Assembly: GCA_028281445.1 (NCBI GenBank)
Contig: JANQJW010000095.1
Coordinates: 1-35,694, forward strand
DNA length: 35,694 bases
Origin: Planctomycetota bacterium
GTDB taxonomy: Bacteria; Planctomycetota; PLA2; JAEUHO01
Direction of reading: 5' to 3'
Part shown: one piece after another, positions 23,396 through 32,061 of the stretch
Layout of the letters: each line of letters opens with the position of its first letter
Position numbering within the stretch: position 1 is the stretch's first letter
Position numbers and translations under genes: made by a program
The notes under the pieces: model-generated
The model's database searches: none
Seen by the model: only the letters and a program-made list of their open reading frames with translations
What the model was told of the DNA's origin: nothing

Positions 23396-23961
23396 TACTC
23401 GTTCTGTTCAGTGCCCGAGGGAGGATCCGCCGGCGGCTCTTCCGTCGGCTCCTCTATCTCCATCCCGAAGAGCTTCATGAGATCGCGCTGCAGGACCTCG
23501 GCGTCGGCGTCTGTCACCTGCGGCGCGGGAATGTCGAACAGCTTCGTCTCGCGCGGCCAGCGCACCTTGATCGACGCCTCGGCCTGCTCGACGATCACCA
23601 ACCGCCGCTTGCGCGCCAACAGCAGCGCCAGCGTCATGCAGACGGCCTCGCGCTCCGGGTTCTTCTCGTTGAGCAGCCGCTCGAGGAACTCGCGGGCCAT
23701 GCCCAGGTCGAAGCGCCTCTCCTCCTCGGTCTTGGCAGGCGGCGTACGCGTCCGCCAGACGCAGAACGCGCCCTCGAGACGCTCCTCGGTCGCCTCCTCG
23801 GCCAGGTAGTCACGGCGCAGGAAGCCCGCTCCGCGGACCTTGTCCTCGCCCGTCTCCTCCTCGTCGCCGAAGAGCGCCGTCACGATCTCCACGTCGGGCG
23901 GGAACGGCTCCCCGGTCGCCGACGAGACACGCCCCAGTTTCTGAAGTTTCCAGACCGCCAT
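23395..23961 (-). CDS. Conserved-looking cytoplasmic protein of unknown function
   Basis: 188 residues with no signal peptide and no membrane segment. It starts MAVWKLQKLGRVSSATGEPF, then has a region of the form RRDYLAEEATEERLEGAFCVWRTRTP at about 49-74, a charged helical middle (about 78-120) and an acidic Pro/Glu-rich tail (about 165-188). The Trp/Gly/Pro pattern at the front and the Arg-Asp-Tyr...Trp pattern recall small uncharacterised proteins seen beside core genes in planctomycetes; this is from memory of sequence style only. GAGGTG lies five bases before the ATG. It may be co-transcribed with dnaX-recR, which follow through an R3 repeat. No function is proposed. Confidence 0.75.
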   Translation of the reverse strand: MAVWKLQKLGRVSSATGEPFPPDVEIVTALFGDEEETGEDKVRGAGFLRRDYLAEEATEERLEGAFCVWRTRTPPAKTEEERRFDLGMAREFLERLLNEKNPEREAVCMTLALLLARKRRLVIVEQAEASIKVRWPRETKLFDIPAPQVTDADAEVLQRDLMKLFGMEIEEPTEEPPADPPSGTEQNE

Positions 23962-24031
23962 GTGAGCACCTCAAACGAGCGACCATTGTCACAGACCGGC
24001 CGACACCAGCAGCCGGAGGGCGCGGGTCTCT

Positions 24032-24124
24032 GGGGCGAAGGCGCCGCAAAGCGGGCGAGGACGACGCGTGGCATGCCACGCGAGGACGAGAGCGAAGCGT
24101 CCCGCGAAGCGCCGCCGAGCATCC
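24032..24124 (+). repeat. R2 dispersed repeat, copy 1
   Basis: 93 bp starting GGGGCGAAGGCGCCGCAAAG and ending CGCCGCCGAGCATCC. The core is the inverted repeat GACGCGTGG-catg-CCACGCGAGG. It lies in the gap between the HEAT lipoprotein and the 188-residue hypothetical gene. Close matches are at 29762-29855 (same orientation) and 33802-33895 (reversed). Confidence 0.85.
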
Positions 24125-24135
24125 AGTGAGCCGCG

Positions 24136-25035
24136 CTAGAACGGGAGCTTGGACTTCCCGGCCAGCGCTTCCTCGGCCTTGCGGCGAACGAAGGGATCGG
24201 GATCCTGCGTGCCGCGCTCCAGCGCCGCGCGCGGTGCCGGGCTCTTCTTCAAGGCCGCGCCCAGGGCCTTGGCCGCAGCGGCCCGGTCCTGCCAGTCCGG
24301 TGCGTTGGCAAGCAACCCCGTCAGCGCCGAGATGGCCTGCTCGTTGCCGATCTTGCCGAGCGCGAACGCGGCATAGCGGCGGCCGGAGGGCCGCGCGTCG
24401 TACAGCAGCTCGCGGGAGGCGAGCGTGGGCACTGCCGGGGCACCGATCTCGGCGAGCACGCTCGCCGCGTCGCGACGCGTGTAGTCGTCGATCTGGAAGT
24501 GGCTCATCTTCTTCTTGATGCGGCTCTTCGGATCGTCGGGATCCGGGACCTCGACGACCACTTCCTTACCCAACGGGACGAGATCGGTCACGAGGGGCTT
24601 GGCGAAGTAGGCCACCGCCGGCTCGCCGATCTGACGGACGCTCTGCGCCACGCGCCGGACCTCGGCCTTCTGGCTGTGGATGGACGCCTGGAAGAAGTAG
24701 CGGAACAGGTTCTCGCTGAGGATGTACGGCCCCGCGCCGCCGTCGGCCACGATCGAGCGCAGGCTCATCCGCCACATGGGGCTGCGCTGGAGGAACTGGT
24801 TCCAGGCGCGGGAGAGTCGCTGGCGCTCCTGCGCCGACAGCTCGGACGGCCGGATCTGGCGCTGGTCGCCGAGCCGCACGCTCCGGATCCGCTCGGCGGA
24901 GACGGGATCGGCGGAGGCCACGTCGCCAAGGCGTTTTCCGTCTTCGTTGCGCTGGCCGTCCCCACCGCCGCCGCTGGAGCAGCCGATGGCGGGGATCGTA
25001 AGGAGGGCCAAGAGGGACACGACGAGGTAGCGCAT
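24136..25035 (-). CDS. HEAT-repeat lipoprotein
   Basis: 299 residues. The signal peptide MRYLVVSLLALLTIPAIGC ends in a lipobox (AIG before C19), so it is probably lipid-anchored. A Gly/Ser-rich linker follows. The second half has HEAT-like helical repeats: DAASVLAEIGAPAVPTL, YAAFALGKIGNEQAISAL, RAAAAKALGAALKK and VRRKAEEALAG. Such repeats serve as protein-protein scaffolds. The frame is open for a further 1.5 kb upstream, antisense to dnaE, which is rejected. The ATG at 25035 begins the signal peptide but has no Shine-Dalgarno. It is divergent from dnaE, with an R1 element between. Function unknown beyond the scaffold fold. Confidence 0.82.
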   Translation of the reverse strand: MRYLVVSLLALLTIPAIGCSSGGGGDGQRNEDGKRLGDVASADPVSAERIRSVRLGDQRQIRPSELSAQERQRLSRAWNQFLQRSPMWRMSLRSIVADGGAGPYILSENLFRYFFQASIHSQKAEVRRVAQSVRQIGEPAVAYFAKPLVTDLVPLGKEVVVEVPDPDDPKSRIKKKMSHFQIDDYTRRDAASVLAEIGAPAVPTLASRELLYDARPSGRRYAAFALGKIGNEQAISALTGLLANAPDWQDRAAAAKALGAALKKSPAPRAALERGTQDPDPFVRRKAEEALAGKSKLPF

Positions 25036-25079
25036 AGCGGGGGGACGGTAGCCCACTTCGGTCACGACAGCGTGACGAC

Positions 25080-25213
25080 GCGGGCCGACCACTCGCTTTG
25101 CTCGGGTCGCCCCTACAACGCGGCCTGGCGCGGCGAGCACGATCTGGCGTTCGCCGGTCCCCGCGACAATGTAGGGGCGACCCGAGGCCCGCAGGGCCGA
25201 GTGGTCGGCCCGC
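25080..25213. repeat. R1 dispersed hairpin repeat, copy 3
   Basis: 134 bp between the divergent HEAT lipoprotein and dnaE. Ends are GCGGGCCGACCACTCG and CGAGTGGTCGGCCCGC; inner borders are GGGTCGCCCCTACA and TGTAGGGGCGACCC. The right mini-hairpin is GGCCC-GCA-GGGCC. The left one is reduced to a short GC-TTT-GC form. It fills most of the only space available for the two divergent promoters. Confidence 0.87.
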
Positions 25214-25257
25214 GCTACAGCCCCCCGATGTCCCCCCGCGGGCTGACCATCCGTGGG

Positions 25258-28200
25258 ATGCCGCCCCCCGCCTTCGTCCATACCCACGTCCACAGCGACT
25301 ACAGCCTCATCGACGGGGCCGCCAAGGTGGCCGACCTGGTCGCCGCCGCGGCCCGCTACGAGCAGCCCGCGCTGGCGCTGACCGACCACGGCAACCTCTG
25401 CGGCGCCGTCGACTTCTACAAGGCCTGCCGCAAGGCCGGCGTCAAGCCGCTCGTCGGCATCGAGGCCTACGTAGCCCCGCGCTCGCGCTTCGACCGCCAG
25501 AAAAACCCGGTCGCCGCCCACCACCTGATCTTGATGGCGCAGAACGCCACCGGCTACCAGAACCTCATCAAGCTCTCCTCCCGGTCGTTCACCGAGGGCT
25601 TCTACTACGTCCCGCGCATGGACAAGGAGCTCCTGGCGGCCCACAACGAGGGCCTCATCTGCCAGTCGGCGTGCCTGTCCGGCGAGGTGCCCTACTACGC
25701 CAAGCACGACGATCCGGCACGGGCCGCCACCGCCGCACTGGAGATGCGCGAGATCTTCGGTGATCGCTACTACCTGGAGATCCAACGCAACGGCACCGAG
25801 GGCCAGGAACCCGTCAACCAGACCGTCCTGAGGATCGCCCAGGAACACGACATCCCCGTCGTGGCCTCGCAGGACATCCACTACGTCGACCCGGCCGACG
25901 CCGACGCCCACGAGGTGAAGTGCTGCATCGGCATGGGCCGTACGCTGCACGACAACAAGCTCAAGCACGCAGGCTCGCTGTGCTTCCGCGACTCCGCGTG
26001 GATGTACGACCGCTTCAAGGACGTCGAGTTCGCGTGCCGAAACACGCTGGAGATTGCCGATCGCTGCGACCTGCAGCTCGATCTCGGCGTGATGCGCCTT
26101 CCGCGCTTCGACCCGCCCACCGGCGAAGATCCGACCGCCTACTTCCGGCGCCTGTGCGAAGAAGGCGTCAAGCGGCTCTACGGCGACCCGATTCCGCAAG
26201 CGGCGCGTGAACGTCTCGCCTACGAGGTGGGCGTGATCGAGAAGATGGGCTACGTCGCCTACTTCCTCATCACCGCCGACTTCGTCGACTACGCGAAGCG
26301 CCATGGGATCCCCGTCGGCCCGGGCCGCGGGAGCGCCGCCGGCTCGATCGTCGCCTACGCGTTGGGCATCACCGCGGTGGATCCGCTCGAGTACGACCTC
26401 ATCTTCGAGCGCTTCCTCAATCCCGCGCGCATCTCGATGCCGGACATCGACATCGACTTCTGCAAGGACGGCCGCGAGCAGGTCATCCGCTACGTACGCG
26501 AGAAGTACGGCGGCGAGGAGTGCGTCAGCCACATCATCACCTTTGGGCGGCTTGCGGCTCGCGCGGTGATCCGCGACGTCGGCCGTGTGCTCGAGGTGCC
26601 GCTCGGCGACGTCGACGCGCTCGCCAAGCAGGTACCCAACGGCCCCAAGGCCACCCTACGCGGCGCGCTCGAGCAGGATCCCGACCTGCGCAAGGCCGTC
26701 GACAAGAACGAGGAGTACCGCAAGCTCATCGACGTGGCGTTGAAGCTCGAGGGCATGAACCGCAACGCGGGGAAGCACGCGGCGGGCATCGTCGTCGGCG
26801 ATGGGCCGCTCGAGCAGTACGTGCCGCTCTACAAGTACGGCGACGACGTCGTCACCCAGTTCTCGATGGACATCCTGGAGGAGATCGGACTCCTCAAGAT
26901 GGACTTCCTGGGGCTGCGCACGCTCACGATCATCGAGAAGACGCTGCAGAACATCCAACGCGGCGGGCGCGAGCCGCCGGACATGGCGTCGCTCTCCCTC
27001 GACGACGAGGCCACGTACCAGATGCTCTGCCAGGGGGACGCGCTCGGCGTCTTCCAGGTCGAGGGCTCGGGGATGCGCGAGGCGCTCAAGAAGATCCAGC
27101 CGCAGAACTTCGACGAGCTGGGCACGATCGTCGCGCTCTACCGGCCGGGCCCGATGGGCTCGGGCATGTTGGACATGTACATCGAGCGCAAGCACGGCCG
27201 CGAGGAGATCACCTACCCCCATCCGAGCCTCGAGCCGGTCCTGGAGGAAACCAAGGGCGTCGTCGTCTACCAGGAACAGGTGATGCGCATCACGACGGTG
27301 CTGGCAGGCTTCGAGATGTCCGAGGCCGACAACCTGCGCAAGGCGATGGGCAAGAAGAAGCCGGAGCTCCTGGCCAAGTTCAAGGAGAAGTTCGTCGACG
27401 GCTGCGAGGCCAAGGGCCAGGTCAACCGCGAACAAGCCACCGAGATCTGGAACCAGCTCGAGCACTTCGCCGGGTACGGCTTCAACAAGTGCCACACGGT
27501 CCCCTACGGGATGATCACGTACCAGACCGCGTTCCTGAAGCGCCACTACCCGCGCGAGTTCATGGCCGCGCTGCTCACGTGCGAGATGGCCGACATGGAC
27601 AAGCTGACGCAGTACATCGAAGAGGCGCGGCGGATGGAGATCGACGTGCTTCCGCCGGACGTCTCGAAGTCCGAGGTCGAGTTCACCGTCGAGGGGGAGA
27701 ACGTTCGCTACGGCCTCTCGGCGATCAAGGGAGTAGGCCACGCGGCGGCGGAGTCCGTGGTCTCGGGACGCCCCGAGAGCGGTGCCTACCGCAGCATCTT
27801 CGACCTGTGCGAGCGCGTCGACGTGAGCAAGTGCAACCGCGCCACGCTCGAGTCGTTGATTCGCGCCGGCGCGCTCGACGAGACGGGCGCACGGCGTGCC
27901 CAGGTCGCCGCAGTGCTCGACCGGGCCATCTCGCTCGGCGCGAACGCGGCGGCCGATCGGACGGCGGGCCAGCTGGGCCTCTTTGGCGGGGCGGCCGACG
28001 ACGAGGATGCGGCGCCCGACTACCCCAACGTCGCCGACTGGCCCGAGCGCGACCAGCTCGCCTGGGAGCGCGAAGCCATCGGCTACTACGCGACGGACCA
28101 CCCCCTCGCCGAGCACGAACGCCGCCTGCGGCTTCTCTCCACGGCGAACACGGCCGATCTGGGTGAGATCAAGGAGCGCAGCAGCGTACGCCTCGGCGGC

Positions 28201-28695
28201 ATGATCCGCGCGCTGCGCACCTCGATCGTGCGCAAGGGGCCGAACGAGGGGCGCCGAATGGGCTTCTTCGAGCTCGAGGACTTCACGGGCAGCGCGGAGT
28301 GTGTCTGCTTCGCCCGCACCTACGCGGAGCTCGCACCGTTGCTGGCCGAAGACCGCATCGTCTTCATCGATGGGCGCCTGGACCATTCGCGGGAGACCCC
28401 GAGCGTCCACGTGAACCGCATCGTTCCGGTCGAAGAAGCCTCGCGCAGCCTGGCCGAGGGCGTGCTCGTGAAGCTCCGCTCCGCGGAACAGGACGCACTG
28501 GCACGCCTGCGCGAGGCCGTGGCGCATGCGGCCGGGCCGCTACCGCTCGTGCTGGAGTTCGAGCCCGAGCCGCGCACGCGCGCGCGCGTCAAGGCCGGGC
28601 CGAGCTGGAGCGTCAGCGCGACGGACGATCTGCTCGAACGACTCGGCGAGCTACCGGACGTCGAAGGGGCGGAGTACCTGGCGCGGTCGCCCTGA
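25258..28695 (+). CDS. dnaE: DNA polymerase III alpha subunit DnaE
   Basis: Replicative polymerase catalytic subunit, 1145 residues from the chosen start. The PHP domain begins FVHTHVHSDYSLIDG with LALTDHGNLCG after it. The polymerase domain has GPGRGSAAGSIVAYALGIT, the catalytic aspartates in MPDIDIDF (D396 and D398) and a third at D549 in GLLKMDFLGLRTL. YRPGPMGSGMLDMYIERKHG and the GYGFNKCHTVPYGM stretch follow, the latter unlike the commoner FNKSHAAAYA. The OB domain is at about 977-1050 (LGGMIRALRTSIVRKG). An ATG ten codons earlier (25228) is also possible. The frame is open back to 24499, but that part is antisense to the HEAT gene and shows no family similarity. First plus-strand gene of the window. 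Confidence 0.96.
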   Translation: MPPPAFVHTHVHSDYSLIDGAAKVADLVAAAARYEQPALALTDHGNLCGAVDFYKACRKAGVKPLVGIEAYVAPRSRFDRQKNPVAAHHLILMAQNATGYQNLIKLSSRSFTEGFYYVPRMDKELLAAHNEGLICQSACLSGEVPYYAKHDDPARAATAALEMREIFGDRYYLEIQRNGTEGQEPVNQTVLRIAQEHDIPVVASQDIHYVDPADADAHEVKCCIGMGRTLHDNKLKHAGSLCFRDSAWMYDRFKDVEFACRNTLEIADRCDLQLDLGVMRLPRFDPPTGEDPTAYFRRLCEEGVKRLYGDPIPQAARERLAYEVGVIEKMGYVAYFLITADFVDYAKRHGIPVGPGRGSAAGSIVAYALGITAVDPLEYDLIFERFLNPARISMPDIDIDFCKDGREQVIRYVREKYGGEECVSHIITFGRLAARAVIRDVGRVLEVPLGDVDALAKQVPNGPKATLRGALEQDPDLRKAVDKNEEYRKLIDVALKLEGMNRNAGKHAAGIVVGDGPLEQYVPLYKYGDDVVTQFSMDILEEIGLLKMDFLGLRTLTIIEKTLQNIQRGGREPPDMASLSLDDEATYQMLCQGDALGVFQVEGSGMREALKKIQPQNFDELGTIVALYRPGPMGSGMLDMYIERKHGREEITYPHPSLEPVLEETKGVVVYQEQVMRITTVLAGFEMSEADNLRKAMGKKKPELLAKFKEKFVDGCEAKGQVNREQATEIWNQLEHFAGYGFNKCHTVPYGMITYQTAFLKRHYPREFMAALLTCEMADMDKLTQYIEEARRMEIDVLPPDVSKSEVEFTVEGENVRYGLSAIKGVGHAAAESVVSGRPESGAYRSIFDLCERVDVSKCNRATLESLIRAGALDETGARRAQVAAVLDRAISLGANAAADRTAGQLGLFGGAADDEDAAPDYPNVADWPERDQLAWEREAIGYYATDHPLAEHERRLRLLSTANTADLGEIKERSSVRLGGMIRALRTSIVRKGPNEGRRMGFFELEDFTGSAECVCFARTYAELAPLLAEDRIVFIDGRLDHSRETPSVHVNRIVPVEEASRSLAEGVLVKLRSAEQDALARLREAVAHAAGPLPLVLEFEPEPRTRARVKAGPSWSVSATDDLLERLGELPDVEGAEYLARSP

Positions 28696-28699
28696 GCTT

Positions 28700-28818
28700 G
28701 AGAACCCAGTACCCAGAACGCAGCACTCGTTCTCGTTCTCGATCCCGTTCCAAGAACCCAGAACCCGGGTGATGGGTACTGGGAACGAGAACGGGAACGG
28801 GTACTGGGTGCTGGGTGT
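28700..28818. repeat. R3 dispersed repeat, copy 4 (two-armed) between convergent genes
   Basis: About 119 bp directly after the dnaE stop. The left arm (GAGAACCCAGTACCCAGAAC, then CTCGTTCTCGTTCTCGATCC) is complementary to the right arm (GGGTACTGGGAACGAGAACG, then GGTACTGGGTGCTGGGTG). They meet at a short GAACCCGGGT turn. Between two convergent genes it could act as a two-way transcription end. Confidence 0.8.
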
Positions 28819-28835
28819 GCGCGGCGCCAGTCGCG

Positions 28836-29621
28836 CTACGGAAGGCTCTCCGTCGAGATCACGCGCAAGCCCTTGGCGTCGCCCTTGACCTTCCAGCCTT
28901 CCTTCTTGAAGCGGATGATGTCTTCCTCGGTGTTGAACTCGTCGCCGAGGCGCTCGTAGTCCATGCTCCAGTAGCGGCTCTCGGCAACCTCCTGGTACTC
29001 GACGTGAGGCTGCGGTACCTCGCCACCCGCTTCCGCGGCGGCGGCCTTGAGGCGCTTGAGGATCTTCAGGTTGCGGTCCCAGTAGGCCGAGTCGACGACC
29101 ACGCTGTTCTCGCCCAACACGACGTTGTCAGCCGTGCTCTTGTCGCCGTACTGCTCGATCTTGTAGGTGGCGATCGGGTCAACGAGGCCGAAGACCTGGA
29201 TGTTGATGTGATCGTAGAGCGGATCGACCGGGCCGAAGATCGCAACGGTATCGACCGACGCGCCGGCCTTGAGCTTCCCGGCGGTGGTTCCGATCGGCAC
29301 GAGGCCGGCCTTGCGTTCGGCCTTGCGGATCGCGGCGAGGGCGTCGGTGAAGCCGCCCGCCACGAGGTCCTGCTTGGTGTCGGTGACGGCCTTGACCAGC
29401 GGGTGCCACTGGCGATCGAACTTGGTGCCGTTCGTCACCTTCATCGTCATGTAGTGGTACGCGCGCGCGTTGCCGCCGGCGTCGTGCAGCACGACGGTGC
29501 GCAGCGGGCTGTGCTCGAGCTTGAGGAACCAGCGCTCGCGGGTGGGCTTCTCGTCCGCCTGGACGTTCAGGGCGCAAACGGCCGCAAGGATTACGATGGC
29601 GCCGATGACGGAAATTCTCAT
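28836..29621 (-). CDS. Exported protein of unknown function
   Basis: 261 residues with a cleavable signal peptide (MRISVIGAIVILAAVCALNVQA, cut near residue 22). The mature protein starts RERWFLKLEHSPLRTVVLHD and continues YHYMTMKVTNGTKFDRQWHP (about 55-74), a beta-rich fold. Later motifs are VAIFGPVDPLYDHINIQVFGLVDP (about 127-150) and a C-terminal helix pair. This pattern of a short soluble periplasmic beta domain is common in planctomycete-type genomes, but I do not recognise a named family. Single Met start, AGAGG about ten bases upstream. It ends 14 nt past the R3 repeat. Its neighbour upstream is a pseudopilin, 261 bp away. No function is proposed. Confidence 0.72.
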   Translation of the reverse strand: MRISVIGAIVILAAVCALNVQADEKPTRERWFLKLEHSPLRTVVLHDAGGNARAYHYMTMKVTNGTKFDRQWHPLVKAVTDTKQDLVAGGFTDALAAIRKAERKAGLVPIGTTAGKLKAGASVDTVAIFGPVDPLYDHINIQVFGLVDPIATYKIEQYGDKSTADNVVLGENSVVVDSAYWDRNLKILKRLKAAAAEAGGEVPQPHVEYQEVAESRYWSMDYERLGDEFNTEEDIIRFKKEGWKVKGDAKGLRVISTESLP

Positions 29622-29761
29622 GGTGGACGTACCTCTGCTGCTACTGCCTCGCCTCAGGGCGGAAAGATACCCTCACGCTACCAAGATCGGCAAGAAGCCC
29701 GTCCGGAGTCCTGTGCTAGCCGCTTGCCGGATGTAAGGCGTCCGCCACCGATCGGCGCGCC

Positions 29762-29855
29762 GGGGCGAAGGCGCCGCAAAGCGGGCGAGGACGACGCGTG
29801 GTCTACCCACGCGAGGACGAGAGCGAAGCGGTCCGCGTAGCGCCGCCGAGCATCC
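29762..29855 (+). repeat. R2 dispersed repeat, copy 2
   Basis: 94 bp, about 90% identical to copy 1: GGGGCGAAGGCGCCGCAAAG ... GACGACGCGTGG-tcta-CCCACGCGAGGACGAG ... CGCCGCCGAGCATCC. It lies between the pseudopilin 3' end and the start side of the exported 261-residue protein. Confidence 0.85.
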
Positions 29856-29882
29856 GGCGTGCCGCACTCCCCTACGGAGCGG

Positions 29883-30557
29883 CTAGTGACCGAACAGTTT
29901 CTGGAGCATGTCGTGGCCGGAGGCGTCTCCCAGGAACTCGTCCGGGTTGTCCGGGTCCTCGGGCTTGACCATGTCGAGGTCTTCCCACTCCATGAAGCGG
30001 ACACTGCCGTTGGTCCAGCCGGTGACGAGCCCATCGGGGTGGTGCAGGGGACCATCGTCGTCATCGCACATGATCATCGTGCCCTGCTTGAGCTGGTCGG
30101 GCGTGATGAGGTACTCACGGTCGCCGTTGCGGCGGCCGGCGTACGAGGTCAGCTCGTGGAAGTCGGTGCTGTTCTTCAGCGCCGTCTTGGTGACGTCGGC
30201 GTAGCGCTCCTTGTCGGCGTCCTCGAGGGAGTAGAGCACGTCGCCCGGGCTGAAGAGGATCTCGAGGTTCTGGGAGTTACGACGGTCGATCTGGCCCGTC
30301 GCCACCAGCGAGAGGACGAAGTTCTTGCCGCTGTAGCGCGGCCAGCCCTTCTCGGTGCTGCGGCCGAGCATGAGCGTGATCATGCTCTTAACGTTGTCCT
30401 TGGACTTCGTCTGCTTGCTGCGCTCCTGCAGGTTCGGGATCAGGACCACGACCATGCTGACGAGCACGGAAATGATGCCCATCACGACCAGGATCTCGAT
30501 GAACGAGAAACCGGCATCGCGGCGGACGTGGTTGTGGATGTCGGGCTTCTGGCGCAT
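29883..30557 (-). CDS. Type IV pilin-like / pseudopilin (prepilin signal)
   Basis: 224 residues. The leader MRQKPDIHNHVRRDAG ends in the prepilin peptidase site before FSFIEILVVMGIISVLVSMV, with the required Glu at +5 of the mature protein and a 20-residue hydrophobic helix. The rest (about 45-224) is a C-terminal domain with an acidic end (EDPDNPDEFLG); no disulphide pair is apparent. A GGAG six bases before the ATG supports the start. A TATAGT lies close upstream on the minus strand, but a matching -35 is not visible. It is presumably assembled by a pilus/secretion machine such as PilMNOPQ, 15 kb away. Gsp-type minor pseudopilin or pilin cannot be decided. Confidence 0.85.
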   Translation of the reverse strand: MRQKPDIHNHVRRDAGFSFIEILVVMGIISVLVSMVVVLIPNLQERSKQTKSKDNVKSMITLMLGRSTEKGWPRYSGKNFVLSLVATGQIDRRNSQNLEILFSPGDVLYSLEDADKERYADVTKTALKNSTDFHELTSYAGRRNGDREYLITPDQLKQGTMIMCDDDDGPLHHPDGLVTGWTNGSVRFMEWEDLDMVKPEDPDNPDEFLGDASGHDMLQKLFGH

Positions 30558-30761
30558 GGCTGTCTCCTTGCACCTTGGACTATATCAACCGGCGTGCCCG
30601 CGTTGCCATACGGCGCGACGGTGACCGGATTCTGCGGCAAACCCCTTGCCGACAGTGACTTCCTTCAAAACGCAGCGAACAGGCCGGTGACAACCAGGTA
30701 GCCGGTTTTCCGCCGAGGTGGTCACGCCGGTACCAGCAGCGAAAAGCGCGGTTTGCAGAGC

Positions 30762-31928
30762 CTACGCGTTCGAGGCCGTTGCCACCTCAGCCTTCAGCGC
30801 GTCGACGCGGTCGGTCTCCTCCCAGGGCAGGCCCGGCCGGCCGAAATGACCCCGCGCCGCGGTGTCGGCGTAGATCGGCTGCTCGAGACCGAGCCCGGAG
30901 ATGATCCCGTACGGGGTCAGGTCGAAGACCTTGCGGACGGCCTGGCTGAGGACGGCATTGGGGACCGCATCGCGGTCCCAGCCCTCCGCCCGGATGCGGA
31001 CGGACACGGGCTCGGCCACGCCGATCGCGTACGCCAGCTGCACCTCGCACGCGTCGGCGAGCTCGGCGGCCACGATGTTCTTCGCGACGTAGCGCGCCAT
31101 GTAGGCCGCCGAGCGGTCGACCTTGCTCGGGTCCTTGCCGCTGAAGGCGCCGCCGCCGTGCGGCGCCCAGCCGCCGTAGGTGTCGACGATGATCTTGCGG
31201 CCTGTGAGGCCCGTGTCGCCCTTCGGGCCGCCGACCACGAACGAGCCGGTCGGGTTCACGAAGAGGCGCGTGTTCTCGTCGAGCAGCTCGGCGGGCAGGA
31301 GCGGGAAGAGATGCTCGCGCACGTCGCTCTCGATGCGCGCCTGGTCGACGCCCGCCGCGTGCTGGGTTGACACGACGACCGTGTGGAGCCGCGCCGGTCG
31401 CCCGTCCTCCCCGTACTCGACGGTGACCTGGCTCTTGCCGTCGGGCAGCAGGTACTCGAGCGTGCCGCTCGTGCGCAAGTCGGTCAGCCCGCGCGAGAGC
31501 ACGTGCGAGAGGTGGATCGGCAACGGCATCAGCACGTCGGTGTCGCGGCACGCGTAGCCGAACATCATTCCCTGATCGCCGGCACCCTGCTTCTCGGGGG
31601 CCTCGCGGTCGACGCCCTGCGCGATCTCGGAAGACTGCTGCCCGACGGACACGAAGATGCCGATGTCGTCCGCGGGATAGCCCGCCCGTGCGTCGTCGTA
31701 GCCGGCGTCGCGGATGGCCTGACGTGCGACGGCGGCCGTGTCGACCGTCGCCTTCGAGCGGACCTCACCGCCGACGACGCAGGTGCCGTTGGTCACGAAC
31801 GTCTCGATCGCGACGCGGGCGTGCGGGTCCTGCGCGAGGTGCGCGTCGAGGAGGGTGTCGCTGATCGTGTCCGCGAGCTTGTCGGGGTGTCCGGCCGTGA
31901 CGGCCTCGGACGTGAAAAGATCGGCCAT
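30762..31928 (-). CDS. metK: S-adenosylmethionine synthetase
   Basis: Makes S-adenosylmethionine from ATP and methionine, cytoplasmic tetramer. 388 residues, normal length. Family motifs: TAGHPDKLAD at 11-20, the first signature GAGDQGMMFGYA at 115-126, and the second, glycine-rich signature GGGAFSGKD at 258-266 followed by PSKVDRS. C-terminal PYGIISGLGLEQPIYADTAARGHFGR is typical. Start ATG with GGGAG six bases upstream. No SAM riboswitch is recognisable in the 130 bp upstream. It is divergent from the small lipoprotein genes. Confidence 0.97.
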   Translation of the reverse strand: MADLFTSEAVTAGHPDKLADTISDTLLDAHLAQDPHARVAIETFVTNGTCVVGGEVRSKATVDTAAVARQAIRDAGYDDARAGYPADDIGIFVSVGQQSSEIAQGVDREAPEKQGAGDQGMMFGYACRDTDVLMPLPIHLSHVLSRGLTDLRTSGTLEYLLPDGKSQVTVEYGEDGRPARLHTVVVSTQHAAGVDQARIESDVREHLFPLLPAELLDENTRLFVNPTGSFVVGGPKGDTGLTGRKIIVDTYGGWAPHGGGAFSGKDPSKVDRSAAYMARYVAKNIVAAELADACEVQLAYAIGVAEPVSVRIRAEGWDRDAVPNAVLSQAVRKVFDLTPYGIISGLGLEQPIYADTAARGHFGRPGLPWEETDRVDALKAEVATASNA

Positions 31929-32061
31929 TTCGGTCTCCCAGGGGCGCCGGAATCGTACGCAAACGTCCGGACAGAACCGTCATAATCCGGGCCGTGACAG
32001 GTGGCTCCTGCCACAATGCTGGAAACGGGTCTTTGCCGGCAGACCACATGGAGGCCCAACC

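Noticed and set aside
24499..25257. Upstream extension of dnaE by 253 codons
   Set aside because: It is antisense to the HEAT lipoprotein and passes through the R1 repeat; DnaE similarity starts only at FVHTHVHSDYS.
25036..26532. Upstream extension of the HEAT lipoprotein into the dnaE region
   Set aside because: Antisense to the conserved PHP domain of dnaE; the signal peptide and lipobox start at 25035.
31929..32061. A SAM riboswitch upstream of metK
   Set aside because: The 130 bp lack any conserved SAM-I, SAM-II or SAM-III core that I can recognise.
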